A DNA stretch of 64,000 nucleotides. Origin: Sneathiella chungangensis (GTDB taxonomy: Bacteria > Pseudomonadota > Alphaproteobacteria > Sneathiellales > Sneathiellaceae). Shown here piece by piece: positions 27,013-35,731 of this stretch. The stretch's first letter is position 1, and every line of letters begins with the position of its first letter. The translations under genes were made by a program, and so were the position numbers. The stretch spans positions 307,117 through 371,116 of the forward strand of contig NZ_WTVA01000004.1 of the NCBI RefSeq assembly GCF_009882935.1, in the 5' to 3' direction. The notes below the pieces were generated by a model. That model saw only the letters and a program-made list of their open reading frames with translations. It was not told where the DNA came from and made no database searches.

Positions 27013-28032
27013 TCACTTCATCGCGGCCTTGAGATCGGCTTTCATCTGTTCGAGGATTGCCTTGCCGCTATCACCGGTCATTTCGATGAATTTTTCTTCA
27101 ACCGTTGCCGCGGCGGCCTTGAAAGGCGCGCGTTCTTCTTCGCTCAACACGACGACCTTCATGTCCGGCTTGGCTTTCTTGATATTCTCAATCGCCTGTT
27201 CGCTCAATCCTTTCTGATAATCGAGAATATATTCGAACGCAGCGTCTGTTGCGGCCTGGATGGCTTTCTTATCTTCATCACTCAGTCCGTCATAAAACTC
27301 CTTGTTCGCCATGACGGCCGTGGTGAAATTGTTATGACCGGCATAGGTGATGACATCCGTTACCTCATACATTTTTGTTGAATCAACGAAAAACAGAGGA
27401 TTTTCCTGGCCCTGGATGATGTTTGTTTGCAGTCCGCCATACACTTCGCCCCAGGGAAGCGGAGTTGGGGTCGCCCCGAAAGCCTTGTAGGATTCCACAA
27501 GAAGCGGGTTCGTCATAACACGAAACTTCACTTCATCCAGATCGCTGGGGCTGCGAACTTCTTCTTTCGTGGTCATGACCACTTCGCCTTCGGGGAACAT
27601 GGTCAGAAGCTCAAGGTTCTGCTGCGCGTAGAGGTCCTTGAAATTTTCATTGATGGCCTTGCTGTTGCGGAAGAAGGAGTTGAGCTCCTTCGTGTCGGAG
27701 GGAAGCAGATAGGGGACGAAAAAGACTTGCGCTTCCGGGATCAGTGAGCCGGTAAAACCCGGTGATTGGTCGACGAATTGCAGAATGCCGGCCTGGGCCT
27801 GCTCCATAATATCCGCGGATTCACCCAATGTGCCATAGGGATATAGCTGGACCTCGTGGTCAGTATTTTTCTCCAGTTCTTCCTTGAACTTGGTTGCAAA
27901 GACACCCTGAACATCCGTGATCGCTTCCTCAAACGCATATTTCCAGGTATCGGCCTTGGCGGTCGACATACCTGCGGCGAATACCGCCGCCATGGCAATG
28001 CCACCCAGGTATTTTTGATTGAAAAATTTCAT
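27013..28032 (-). CDS. uehA: Ectoine/hydroxyectoine TRAP substrate-binding protein UehA (DctP)
   Basis: 339 residues with a signal peptide ending near residue 27 (AAGMSTAKA). The DctP family core is seen: YAFEEAITDVQGVFATKF, ELYPYGTLGES, the conserved Arg region DEVKFRVMTNPLLVESYKAFGATPTPLPWGEVYGGLQTNIIQGQENP. Its place at the head of uehABC-usp-eutBC-doeAB sets the ligand as ectoine or hydroxyectoine. The promoter region lies in the gap between it and the enuR stop codon. Confidence 0.94.
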   Translation of the reverse strand: MKFFNQKYLGGIAMAAVFAAGMSTAKADTWKYAFEEAITDVQGVFATKFKEELEKNTDHEVQLYPYGTLGESADIMEQAQAGILQFVDQSPGFTGSLIPEAQVFFVPYLLPSDTKELNSFFRNSKAINENFKDLYAQQNLELLTMFPEGEVVMTTKEEVRSPSDLDEVKFRVMTNPLLVESYKAFGATPTPLPWGEVYGGLQTNIIQGQENPLFFVDSTKMYEVTDVITYAGHNNFTTAVMANKEFYDGLSDEDKKAIQAATDAAFEYILDYQKGLSEQAIENIKKAKPDMKVVVLSEEERAPFKAAAATVEEKFIEMTGDSGKAILEQMKADLKAAMK

Positions 28033-28237
28033 GACAGATTCTCTCCCTAATCGAAGTTCATTCGAATTTTAGCCTGCATATTTTATACTGACCGGGTCGC
28101 AAGCAGCCCCGTTAGACATGGAAATCGCGTTGATATGGAGAATAGCCGGACAAGCAACACCCCCGTATCAGCCGCCGTTGTCGCGAGAATGAGCTATTAT
28201 TGTATTGCTAGTCAATAAAAGTATTGTAGCAGTACAA
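28033..28237. promoter_or_regulatory. Promoter/operator region of the ueh-eut-doe operon
   Basis: Gap of 205 bases between uehA and the end of enuR. An imperfect inverted repeat is visible: ATTGTATTGCT (28199-28209) and AGCAGTACAAT (28228-28238), ten of eleven positions pairing, with an 18-base spacer. It is a candidate binding site for EnuR, which represses this operon in Ruegeria. The region is A+T-rich towards the enuR side. No small gene is apparent. Confidence 0.45.
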
Positions 28238-29629
28238 TTACAGAGTGTGGGTGATTGGTTCTGGCGGGCGGCGCAGAAGATTGCGGATCGCCGACAGGCC
28301 GCGGCGGAACCTTTTCGGATCCCGTGTACCGGCGACGGCGATGCGGACGGCGTTCGTTGCCGGAGAATTCGGCGTCAGAAACGGTTGCGTCGGCGCAACG
28401 GCGATGCCGAGCGAACGGGCGTGATTCACGTAGGTTGCCGTGTCCCATCCTGCCGGGAGGTCAAGCCAGAAATGCAGGGAATTGGGATGGCCGCGCCAAT
28501 TGAGCCCTCCCATTTCCTCTTCAACGATCTTATACCGTTCGGATAGGGCGTCCTGTTGCCAGCGGACAAGCTGGTCGGCGGTTCCATCCATTATCCAGCG
28601 GCTGGCCAGTTCCGATATGAGGGGCGTAGCCATCCAGCTGAACGCCACCAATCGCCCGGTAATTGCCGGAATCAGGCTGTCCGGGGCAACGAGATATCCG
28701 GTGCGAAGTCCCGGGACGGTACATTTCGTGAAGGAGGTGAGATATATCGTCCGTTCCGGCGCGAGCGTGGCGATAGGGTCTGGGCGATCCTTGATCAGCG
28801 GACCCCAGGCCTCATCCTCGATAATAAGGACGTCATATTTACGGGCGATTCGGACGAGCTCCTTGCGCCTTTCCATCGACATCATTGTCGTCAGCGGATT
28901 GGCGATGGTCGGTACGCTGAAATAGACTTTTACCTCGTGATTTCTGCAGGCGTCTTCAAATGCGTCCGGACGGACGCCTTCTTCGTCATATTCAAGGCCT
29001 TGAAGCCTGAGTCCGAGGTAGGAACAGAGCGACACCATCAGATGATGGACGATTGATTCGGCGACGACAATTTCCCCCGGTCGCGTAATGGCCGCAAGGG
29101 CAATCGCCATGCCATGGGTCACCCCGTTGGTCATGATGACTGAATCCGCCCCAACCTCGAGATGGCAGCCGGCAAGCCAGTTGGCCCCCGCTTCGCGGTG
29201 CTTGCGCAGTCCGACATTTGGGCGGCAGGCAAGATAGGTATCGTGGTCGAGGGCGTCAGGGAGCGATTTCAGGGCGGATTCCATCGTCTCGATATGGACG
29301 CTGTTGAAGAGCGGACGGGATATGGAAAGATCGATAATTTCTCCGTCGCCCCTTTCCATCAGATAGGGTTGGCTGGACGAAAGATTGGGGTCCAGCACAT
29401 AGGTGCCCCGGCCGACATGGCCGTCAATCAGGCGTTGCCGCTTGAGTTCGTCATAGGCCTTGCCCACCGTATGGACGCTGATTCCGAGCTTATGGGCTAG
29501 CGTGCGATGCGGGAGCAATTGCGTGCCGACGGCAAGCCGCCCGTCAGCGATCGCATCCTTCATGGCGGAAACGAGACTGGTGTGGATCGGGCGGGATAAC
29601 TCGTCACGGTTTGGTATCCAAATTGTCAT
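28238..29629 (-). CDS. enuR: EnuR, MocR/GntR-type PLP-dependent repressor of ectoine catabolism
   Basis: 463 residues: winged-helix DNA-binding domain (about 12-78; LAHKLGISVHTVGKAYDELKR, GRGTYV) and an aminotransferase class I-like domain (about 105-455). The PLP lysine falls in LTSFTKC; counting from the chosen start it is Lys302, the number I recall for Ruegeria pomeroyi EnuR, which supports the start codon. EnuR responds to diaminobutyrate-type intermediates. It lies just upstream of the ueh operon, same strand, and divergent from the asnC gene 76 bases away. Confidence 0.94.
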   Translation of the reverse strand: MTIWIPNRDELSRPIHTSLVSAMKDAIADGRLAVGTQLLPHRTLAHKLGISVHTVGKAYDELKRQRLIDGHVGRGTYVLDPNLSSSQPYLMERGDGEIIDLSISRPLFNSVHIETMESALKSLPDALDHDTYLACRPNVGLRKHREAGANWLAGCHLEVGADSVIMTNGVTHGMAIALAAITRPGEIVVAESIVHHLMVSLCSYLGLRLQGLEYDEEGVRPDAFEDACRNHEVKVYFSVPTIANPLTTMMSMERRKELVRIARKYDVLIIEDEAWGPLIKDRPDPIATLAPERTIYLTSFTKCTVPGLRTGYLVAPDSLIPAITGRLVAFSWMATPLISELASRWIMDGTADQLVRWQQDALSERYKIVEEEMGGLNWRGHPNSLHFWLDLPAGWDTATYVNHARSLGIAVAPTQPFLTPNSPATNAVRIAVAGTRDPKRFRRGLSAIRNLLRRPPEPITHTL

Positions 29630-29705
29630 GCATCAATATAATGATTGACCGAATTTTATTGCAAGACAATTCTAGGTATTCTTCACGATGACACTGGAAT
29701 GAAAA
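29630..29705. promoter_or_regulatory. Divergent promoter region enuR / doeX
   Basis: A short A+T-rich gap. On the minus strand TTGCAA (29659-29664), 17 bases, TTATAT (29636-29641) resembles a promoter placed so close to the enuR ATG that the transcript would have little or no leader. The palindromic piece ATTGCAAGACAAT (29658-29670) shares ATTG/CAAT arms with the candidate operator upstream of uehA. Confidence 0.35.
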
Positions 29706-30191
29706 ATGGCGCTTCGACTCGACGAGCGGGATTTGAAAATACTGGCCGTTTTGCAGGCCAACGGTCGGATCACCAAGACGGAACTCGCCGAAAAGGTCAA
29801 TCTGTCCCCGACACCCTGCTGGGAACGGTTGCGGCGGCTGGAGGAATCCGGAATTATTGAAGGCTACGGTGCCCGGATCTCCCTTAAAATACTCGGCTCC
29901 TTTTCGGTTATTTTCATGGAAGCCGAAATCAATAGCCACCGCGCCAGTGATTTCGAGAAGTTTGAAAATGCCCTTCAGGACATACCCGAAATAGCGGAAT
30001 GCTGGGCCGTCGGTGGCGGGATCGACTATATCGTCAAATTTATCTGTAAAGACGTCGATACCTATCAACGGCTTGTCGACAGGTTGCTGCATTCGGATAT
30101 CGGATTGCGGCGCTACTATTCCTATGTGGTAACGAAACCGGTAAAGGCGCGCGCCGTTCCGGCCCTCGAGCTTTATGAACCCAATAAATAA
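29706..30191 (+). CDS. doeX: AsnC/Lrp-family regulator DoeX
   Basis: 161 residues. N-terminal helix-turn-helix ILAVLQANGRITKTELAEKVNLSPTPCWERLRRLEESGIIEGY (split over about 12-54) and a C-terminal RAM/effector domain (about 70-150; EIAECWAVGGGIDYIVKFICKD split over strands). In ectoine loci of Halomonas (doeX) and Ruegeria (asnC), this gene helps induce catabolism. It precedes doeC and doeD, with 130 bases between it and doeC, and is divergent from enuR. Confidence 0.92.
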   Translation: MALRLDERDLKILAVLQANGRITKTELAEKVNLSPTPCWERLRRLEESGIIEGYGARISLKILGSFSVIFMEAEINSHRASDFEKFENALQDIPEIAECWAVGGGIDYIVKFICKDVDTYQRLVDRLLHSDIGLRRYYSYVVTKPVKARAVPALELYEPNK

Positions 30192-30321
30192 TCCAGGAGA
30201 CTTTTTCTGCCAGGACGCTCTTTAGGGGAGAGTTTCTCCGACTTTGCGCGGAAATATAAAAGCACCTTCTGAGCGAGAAAAGCTAGGGTTTCGCTTGAAA
30301 CGCAGGAAAGGAGAGTTTGGC

Positions 30322-31812
30322 ATGAACGCGGAACATAAGAAGCTGGAGTATGTCGAAGAGATCAATCTTCTCTCGGATCCATCGCTGCTCCGGGAGTTTG
30401 CCTATATCGGTGGAAAATGGGTGGCCGCAGAGGACGGCAATACCCTGAGCGTGTTAAATCCCGCAGATGGCAGGCGGATCGCCACAGTTGCGAGCCTCTC
30501 AGCCCGTGAAAGCGAAGCCGCGGTTGACGCTGCCGACGCGGCATTTCCCGATTGGGCCGCTAGGCTGCCGCAGGAAAGAGCGTCGGTGATCAATCGCTGG
30601 GGCAGACTGATGATGGAGCATCAGGAGGATCTTGCCCTGATCATGACTCTGGAGCAGGGAAAGCCGATTTCCGAGGCCCGCGGAGAAATCAGCTACGGCG
30701 CGTCCTTTGCCGAGTTTTTTGCCGAAGAGGCAAAGCGCACGGACATCATCGGCGTGACATCTCACCTTCCCAACGCGGAAATTGAAGTCTGGCTTGAACC
30801 GATCGGCGTGGCGGCGCTTGTTACGCCCTGGAATTTTCCAAATGCCATGATAACGCGAAAGGCCGCCGCGGCGCTCGCTATCGGATGCGCGGTCGTCGTG
30901 CATCCGTCCAAAGAGACACCGCTTTCCGCGCTGGCATTGGCGGAGCTTGCGCACCGGGCCGGCATTCCAGCGGGCGTCTTCAATGTCGTCACGGGCGAAC
31001 CCGCTGATATTGTCGGGGCTTGGACAGCGGATCACCGGGTGCGCGCTCTTTCCTTCACCGGCTCCACTGAGATCGGGCGGCTGCTCTATTCCCAATGCGC
31101 GCCGACGATTAAACGGCTCAGCCTGGAGTTGGGCGGACATGCTCCCTTTATCGTTTTTGCTGACGCGGATATTCCAAAAGCGGTCGAGGAGGCGATCACC
31201 GCGAAATTTGCGACGTCGGGGCAGGACTGCCTTGGTGCCAACCGGTTTTTGATCGAACGGCCCGTTTACGAACAGTTCTGTGACGAATTTACCCGCCGAA
31301 CGAAGAGCCTCACGGTCGACAAGGGTGTGAATGACCCTGACATCGGGCCGCTGATGAACGAGGGAGCTGTCGCCAAGCAACAAAGCCATGTGGAGGATGC
31401 CATTGCCAAGGGCGCCCGGCTTGCCTGCGGCGGTAATACTCTTAAAAATGGCCCACTTTTTTATGCGCCGACCGTCCTCACCGATGTGTCGGACGACGCG
31501 CTGATCATGCGGGAGGAAACTTTCGGACCTGTCGCGGCTATTGCCCCATTCGATAGCGAAGACGACGTTATCCGGCAGGCGAACGCGACGGAATATGGCC
31601 TGATGGCCTATCTGCATACAAAGGATCCGTCGCGCATCTACCGGATGAGCCGGGCGTTGGAATTTGGCATGGTGGGTGTAAACCGCACCAAGGTGACCGG
31701 TGCGCCGATTCCTTTTGGTGGGATGAAACAATCCGGCCTCGGGCGAGAGGGCTCGCGTCACGGCATCGAGGCTTTTTCCGATATCAAGTATGTTTGCCGC
31801 GATTGGGCCTAG
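30322..31812 (+). CDS. doeC: Aspartate-semialdehyde dehydrogenase of ectoine catabolism (DoeC; SSADH-like)
   Basis: 496 residues from ATG 30322, which has AAAGGAGAG at 30307-30315; an in-frame ATG at 30244 lacks one. Aldehyde dehydrogenase features: VTPWNFPNAMITRKAAAALA, FTGSTEIGRLL, general base Glu in LELGGHAPF (about 274) and nucleophile Cys in SGQDCLGANRF (about 308). In this setting it oxidises L-aspartate semialdehyde, made by DoeD, to aspartate. By sequence alone it could be called succinate-semialdehyde dehydrogenase; the locus decides. Confidence 0.92.
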   Translation: MNAEHKKLEYVEEINLLSDPSLLREFAYIGGKWVAAEDGNTLSVLNPADGRRIATVASLSARESEAAVDAADAAFPDWAARLPQERASVINRWGRLMMEHQEDLALIMTLEQGKPISEARGEISYGASFAEFFAEEAKRTDIIGVTSHLPNAEIEVWLEPIGVAALVTPWNFPNAMITRKAAAALAIGCAVVVHPSKETPLSALALAELAHRAGIPAGVFNVVTGEPADIVGAWTADHRVRALSFTGSTEIGRLLYSQCAPTIKRLSLELGGHAPFIVFADADIPKAVEEAITAKFATSGQDCLGANRFLIERPVYEQFCDEFTRRTKSLTVDKGVNDPDIGPLMNEGAVAKQQSHVEDAIAKGARLACGGNTLKNGPLFYAPTVLTDVSDDALIMREETFGPVAAIAPFDSEDDVIRQANATEYGLMAYLHTKDPSRIYRMSRALEFGMVGVNRTKVTGAPIPFGGMKQSGLGREGSRHGIEAFSDIKYVCRDWA

Positions 31813-31839
31813 GCCCCGAATTTAACTCAGGAGAGACAA

Positions 31840-33210
31840 ATGCTTACAAACGATCAACTCAGCCTCTGGGACCGCGAAAACTTTTTCCACCCCTCCACGC
31901 ACCTCGCACAATTCGCGCGCGGCGAAATGCCGAGCCGCATTATCAAAACCGGTGAAGGGGTTTATATTACCGACCGCGACGGAAACAGGCTCCTCGATGC
32001 GTTCGCCGGTCTTTATTGCGTCAATATCGGATATGGCCGCCAGGAAGTTGCCGAGGCGATCGCCGCACAGGCGCGCGAACTTGCCTACTATCATTCCTAT
32101 GTCGGGCATGGCACAGAGGCGTCGATAACCCTTTCGAAAATGATCATCGACCGCGCCCCGAAGAACATGAGCAAGGTTTACTTCGGCCTTTCCGGGTCGG
32201 ACGCCAACGAGACGAATATCAAGCTCATCTGGTACTATAACAATATCCTCGGGCGGCCGGAGAAAAAGAAAATCATCTCGCGCTGGCGGGGCTATCATGG
32301 TTCTGGGTTGATGACCGGCTCGCTTACCGGGTTAGAGCTGTTTCACAAGAAATTCGATCTGCCGCTTGCGCAGGTGATCCATACGGAAGCGCCCTATTAT
32401 TTCCGGCGCGAGGACCAGTCGCTTTCGGAGGAGGAATTCTCCGCCTACTGCGCGAACGAACTTGAAAAATTAATCCTGGAGGAGGGGCCGGATACCATTG
32501 CCGCCTTTATCGGTGAGCCGGTGCTCGGCACGGGTGGCCTGGTGCCGCCGCCGGCTGGTTACTGGACCGCGGTCCAGGACGTACTGAAAAAATACGATAT
32601 CCTGCTGATCGCGGATGAGGTGGTGACCGGCTTTGGGCGCTTGGGAAGCATGTTCGGATCTGACCATTACGGGATCGAGGCGGATATCATAACCTCTGCC
32701 AAGGGATTGACTTCGGCCTATGCGCCGCTCTCTGCCTCGATCGTGTCTGATAAAGTCTGGAAAGTGTTGGAACAGGGGACGGATCAGCTCGGGCCGATAG
32801 GGCATGGCTGGACCTATTCCGCGCATCCCATCGGCGCCGCGGCAGGTGTTGCCAATCTGAAGCTTATTGATGAATTGGGTGTCGTTGAAAATGCGGGCAC
32901 GGTCGGAAGCTATTTCAAGAAAGCCATGACCGAGGCACTTGGCGATCATCCGAACGTTGGCGATATCCGCGGCGAGGGACTGATGCTCGCCGTCGAATTT
33001 GTTGAGGATCGAAATGCGCGACGGTTTTTCGAACCGTCCCTTGCGACAGGCGGCAAGGTGGCCGGCGCGCTATTGAAACGCGGGGTCATCGCGCGGGCCA
33101 TGCCGCAAGGCGATATCATCGGGTTTGCGCCGCCTCTCTGCCTGAGCAACGCCGAGGCCGACGCAATTGTCGATGCGATGAAAGGGGCGGTCGGCGAGGT
33201 TTTCTCTTAA
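31840..33210 (+). CDS. doeD: L-2,4-diaminobutyrate transaminase (DoeD), class III aminotransferase
   Basis: 456 residues. PLP signature [22 protein letters not shown] (split; Asp of DEV binds the pyridine nitrogen) followed by the PLP lysine in [15 protein letters not shown] (about 281-295). The N-terminal [21 protein letters not shown] and [10 protein letters not shown] are typical of omega-aminotransferases. Transamination of diaminobutyrate gives aspartate semialdehyde for DoeC, whose gene ends 27 bases upstream. Last gene of the plus-strand ectoine group. Confidence 0.92.
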   Translation: MLTNDQLSLWDRENFFHPSTHLAQFARGEMPSRIIKTGEGVYITDRDGNRLLDAFAGLYCVNIGYGRQEVAEAIAAQARELAYYHSYVGHGTEASITLSKMIIDRAPKNMSKVYFGLSGSDANETNIKLIWYYNNILGRPEKKKIISRWRGYHGSGLMTGSLTGLELFHKKFDLPLAQVIHTEAPYYFRREDQSLSEEEFSAYCANELEKLILEEGPDTIAAFIGEPVLGTGGLVPPPAGYWTAVQDVLKKYDILLIADEVVTGFGRLGSMFGSDHYGIEADIITSAKGLTSAYAPLSASIVSDKVWKVLEQGTDQLGPIGHGWTYSAHPIGAAAGVANLKLIDELGVVENAGTVGSYFKKAMTEALGDHPNVGDIRGEGLMLAVEFVEDRNARRFFEPSLATGGKVAGALLKRGVIARAMPQGDIIGFAPPLCLSNAEADAIVDAMKGAVGEVFS

Positions 33211-33297
33211 GGTAAGGCTTTCGGAAAAAAACGCCAAACGGCAATTCCGGCAGGCTCCGGTGCCGACATTCCACCTTGCGAAACCAAGTTAGAAAAA

Positions 33298-33324
33298 GCG
33301 AACCCGATATTCCAACGGGTTCGC
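33298..33324 (-). terminator. Rho-independent terminator of the SDR-thiolase operon
   Basis: Perfect 8-bp stem GCGAACCC / GGGTTCGC with an 11-base loop. On the minus strand it is followed by five T residues (the A run at 33293-33297). It lies 43 bases beyond the thiolase stop codon. It could also slow transcription arriving from doeD, though no T run follows on the plus strand. Confidence 0.75.
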
Positions 33325-33366
33325 CTATCTCATATCGGCGCCGGAGATTTTCCCATAAGCGGATTT

Positions 33367-34614
33367 TTAGCTGTCGAGACGTTCGATAATAATGGCTGGT
33401 GCCATGCCGCCGGCGGCGCACATCGTCACCAGACCGAGCTTTTTGTCCTGCCGTTCCAGCTCGTCGAGCAAGGTGCCGATGAGGACCGATCCGGTCGCGC
33501 CGATGGGATGACCAAGCGCCATTGCCCCGCCATTGACATTGACCTTGTCCCGGTCGAGCTTCAGATCGCGGATGAATTTTTCGGCGACGACGGCGAAGGC
33601 CTCGTTGATCTCCCACAGATCGATATCGTCAGGCGTCAGACCGGCGCGGGCGAGAGCTTTTCTCGCCGCCGGGACCGGCGCGTTCAGCATCAGCGTCGGG
33701 CAGTCGCCCATATTCGCCGTGGCGACGATGCGGGCGCGGGGTTTGAGGTTATGCTTCTTCGCATAATCCTCCGATGCGAGCAGCAGCGCCGCCGCGCCGT
33801 CGACAACGCCCGAAGAATTGCCCGCATGATGGACATGGTTGAATTCCTTGATTTCAGGATATTTCCGTGTGATCAGGCTGCCATATGTCTCGCCGGTCTC
33901 ATCGACAGCGATATCGCGGAACATATCGAAGACGGTCCGAAGGTTCGAAAGGCTCTCCATTGTCGTTCCGGGACGCGGAAATTCTTCTCTGTCGAGGGCA
34001 ATGGAACCATCGGGATTCTTCACGGGTACGAGCGACCTGTCGAACCGGCCTTCCTTTATCGCCCGGTCGGCGCGTTTCTGGCTTTCGACGGCGAGTTCGT
34101 CGACGGCTTTACGGTCAATGCCTTCAAGGGTGGCAATCGCATCCGCACAGACCCCCTGTTGCGACTGTGGATGAATTTCCCGCAGTTCGAGATTGCCCTT
34201 GTCGAGCATCGACGGCGTGTTGGGATCGGCGATGGAGGCTGTATAGCTCATCATTTCGGTGCCGCCCGCGATCAGCAGATCTTCCATGCCCGACATGATC
34301 TGCGCGGCGGCAAGATTGACCGTGGTAATGCCGGAGCCGCAGAAACGGTCCAGTGTCAGGCCGGAGGCCTTGATATCGTAGCCGGCGGCGAGGGCTGACA
34401 TGCGGCCAAGATCGCTCGACTGTTTGCCAACCTGGGTTGAGGTGCCCCAGATGATGTCGTCGACTTGCGATGTATCGAGGCTGTTCCGCTCGGCGAGAGC
34501 CTTGAGAACCGTGGCGCCGAGATGCTGCGGGTGCAGATGGGCGAGGGCGCCCTTGCCAACCTTGCCGATGCCGCGCGGCGTTCGGCAGGTGTCGATGATA
34601 TATGCGTCGGTCAT
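33367..34614 (-). CDS. Acetyl-CoA C-acyltransferase (thiolase)
   Basis: 415 residues. Acyl-accepting Cys in LDRFCGSGITT (about residue 92), His in WEINEAFAV, the signature NGGAMALGHPIGATG and the second active Cys in TMCAAGGMAPA. It splits 3-ketoacyl-CoA or makes it in reverse. It follows the SDR gene by 24 bases on the same strand, so the two would perform the last two beta-oxidation steps. Chain-length preference cannot be read. Confidence 0.93.
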   Translation of the reverse strand: MTDAYIIDTCRTPRGIGKVGKGALAHLHPQHLGATVLKALAERNSLDTSQVDDIIWGTSTQVGKQSSDLGRMSALAAGYDIKASGLTLDRFCGSGITTVNLAAAQIMSGMEDLLIAGGTEMMSYTASIADPNTPSMLDKGNLELREIHPQSQQGVCADAIATLEGIDRKAVDELAVESQKRADRAIKEGRFDRSLVPVKNPDGSIALDREEFPRPGTTMESLSNLRTVFDMFRDIAVDETGETYGSLITRKYPEIKEFNHVHHAGNSSGVVDGAAALLLASEDYAKKHNLKPRARIVATANMGDCPTLMLNAPVPAARKALARAGLTPDDIDLWEINEAFAVVAEKFIRDLKLDRDKVNVNGGAMALGHPIGATGSVLIGTLLDELERQDKKLGLVTMCAAGGMAPAIIIERLDS

Positions 34615-34638
34615 TTTCCTGATCCTTTGTTGATTGAT

Positions 34639-35415
34639 TTAGCGGGGTGCCATGCGGATTGCGCCGTCAAGGCGGACGTCTTCGCCGTTGAAATATCCGT
34701 TCCGGCACATCTCGATCGCGAGAGATGCGTATTCGTCCGGATTGCCGAGGCGGGAAGGGTTCGGAACCTGAGCGGCAAGCGCGGCCTTCACCTTTTCGGG
34801 TGCGCCCTGCAACAGGGGTGTATCGAAGATGCCGGGCAAAATCGTGTTGACGCGGATAAGCTCCTGCGCGAGGTCGCGGGCGATGGGCAATGTCATGCCA
34901 ACAACGCCGCCCTTGGATGCGGAGTAGGAGGCCTGACCGACCTGGCCGTCCTCCGCGGCGACAGAGGCTGTGTTGATGATAACCCCGCGTTCGCCGTCGA
35001 TCGGATCAAGGGTCATCATTCCGGCGGCCGATTTCGCGATGCAGCGGAAGGTGCCGATGAGGTTGATCTGAATGATCAGCTCGAACTTGTCGAGCGGGAA
35101 GTGCTTGATTTCACCAGTTTCGCGGTCACGGCTCGCGGTCTTGATGGCATTGCCGGTGCCGGCGCAGTTGACGAGGATCCGCTCCTGTCCGAGTTTGGCG
35201 CGTATCGCGGCAAAGCCGGCATCAACATCTTCTTCGGAGGTGACATTCACCTTGGCGAAGGCGCCGCCGATTTCCTTGGCGAGCGCCATACCCTTTTCTT
35301 CATTGAGATCGAAAATGCCGACTTTTACACCGTTTTTCGCGAGTTTCCGCGCTGTCGCCGCGCCAAGACCCGATGCGCCGCCGGTGACAACAGCTGTGAT
35401 ACCATCAAGATTCAT
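34639..35415 (-). CDS. Short-chain dehydrogenase, 3-hydroxyacyl-CoA dehydrogenase type
   Basis: 258 residues. Cofactor motif TGGASGLGAATARKLA (about 12-27), NAD-type Asp in IFDLNEEKG, catalytic Ser in INTASVAAEDG and YSASK (about 164-168). The IDGERGVIINTASVAA and GQVGQASYSASKGG stretches are typical of HSD17B10-like 3-hydroxyacyl-CoA dehydrogenases. The start has GGAGAGG upstream. With the following thiolase it suits beta-oxidation of a short or branched acyl-CoA. Confidence 0.92.
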   Translation of the reverse strand: MNLDGITAVVTGGASGLGAATARKLAKNGVKVGIFDLNEEKGMALAKEIGGAFAKVNVTSEEDVDAGFAAIRAKLGQERILVNCAGTGNAIKTASRDRETGEIKHFPLDKFELIIQINLIGTFRCIAKSAAGMMTLDPIDGERGVIINTASVAAEDGQVGQASYSASKGGVVGMTLPIARDLAQELIRVNTILPGIFDTPLLQGAPEKVKAALAAQVPNPSRLGNPDEYASLAIEMCRNGYFNGEDVRLDGAIRMAPR

Positions 35416-35731
35416 TTTTTGCCTCTCCGCTTATTCTGATTTTTTATTCAGGGACAAATTCGTTTTGTTTTTCTTGTTTCTTCTCTTCCGGGTTTCAACC
35501 GGTATCCGGCCCCTCTCCATAGTTCCGGACAATTGCCGCCGTCGCATGCGACGTCTGGCGAAGCTGCCATGATAATGAACACTATGCGTGATGCGCAATA
35601 GATTTGGCAAAGGCTATTAAATGATGGAGCGGTGGCACGCGATGTGAATATTTCCGTCATTGATTTACACGGCGTTCCGGTTAAGCTGAATTACGTTCAA
35701 AAAACTCAACTAAAAAAAGGACGGCAGGGCG
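35416..35731. promoter_or_regulatory. Divergent promoter region (SDR / acyl-CoA dehydrogenase)
   Basis: 316 bases without a supportable gene between divergent operons. A perfect 12-bp palindrome GTCGCATGCGAC lies at 35541-35552, near the middle, and could be an operator. A short minus-strand frame at 35448-35660 has no start signals or family resemblance. The end carries a purine-rich ribosome binding site (AAAAGGACGG) for the dehydrogenase. Confidence 0.45.

Noticed and set aside
30322-31812. Calling this gene a succinate-semialdehyde dehydrogenase of GABA use
   Set aside because: Family motifs allow it, but the place between doeX and doeD in an ectoine locus makes aspartate-semialdehyde the better substrate.
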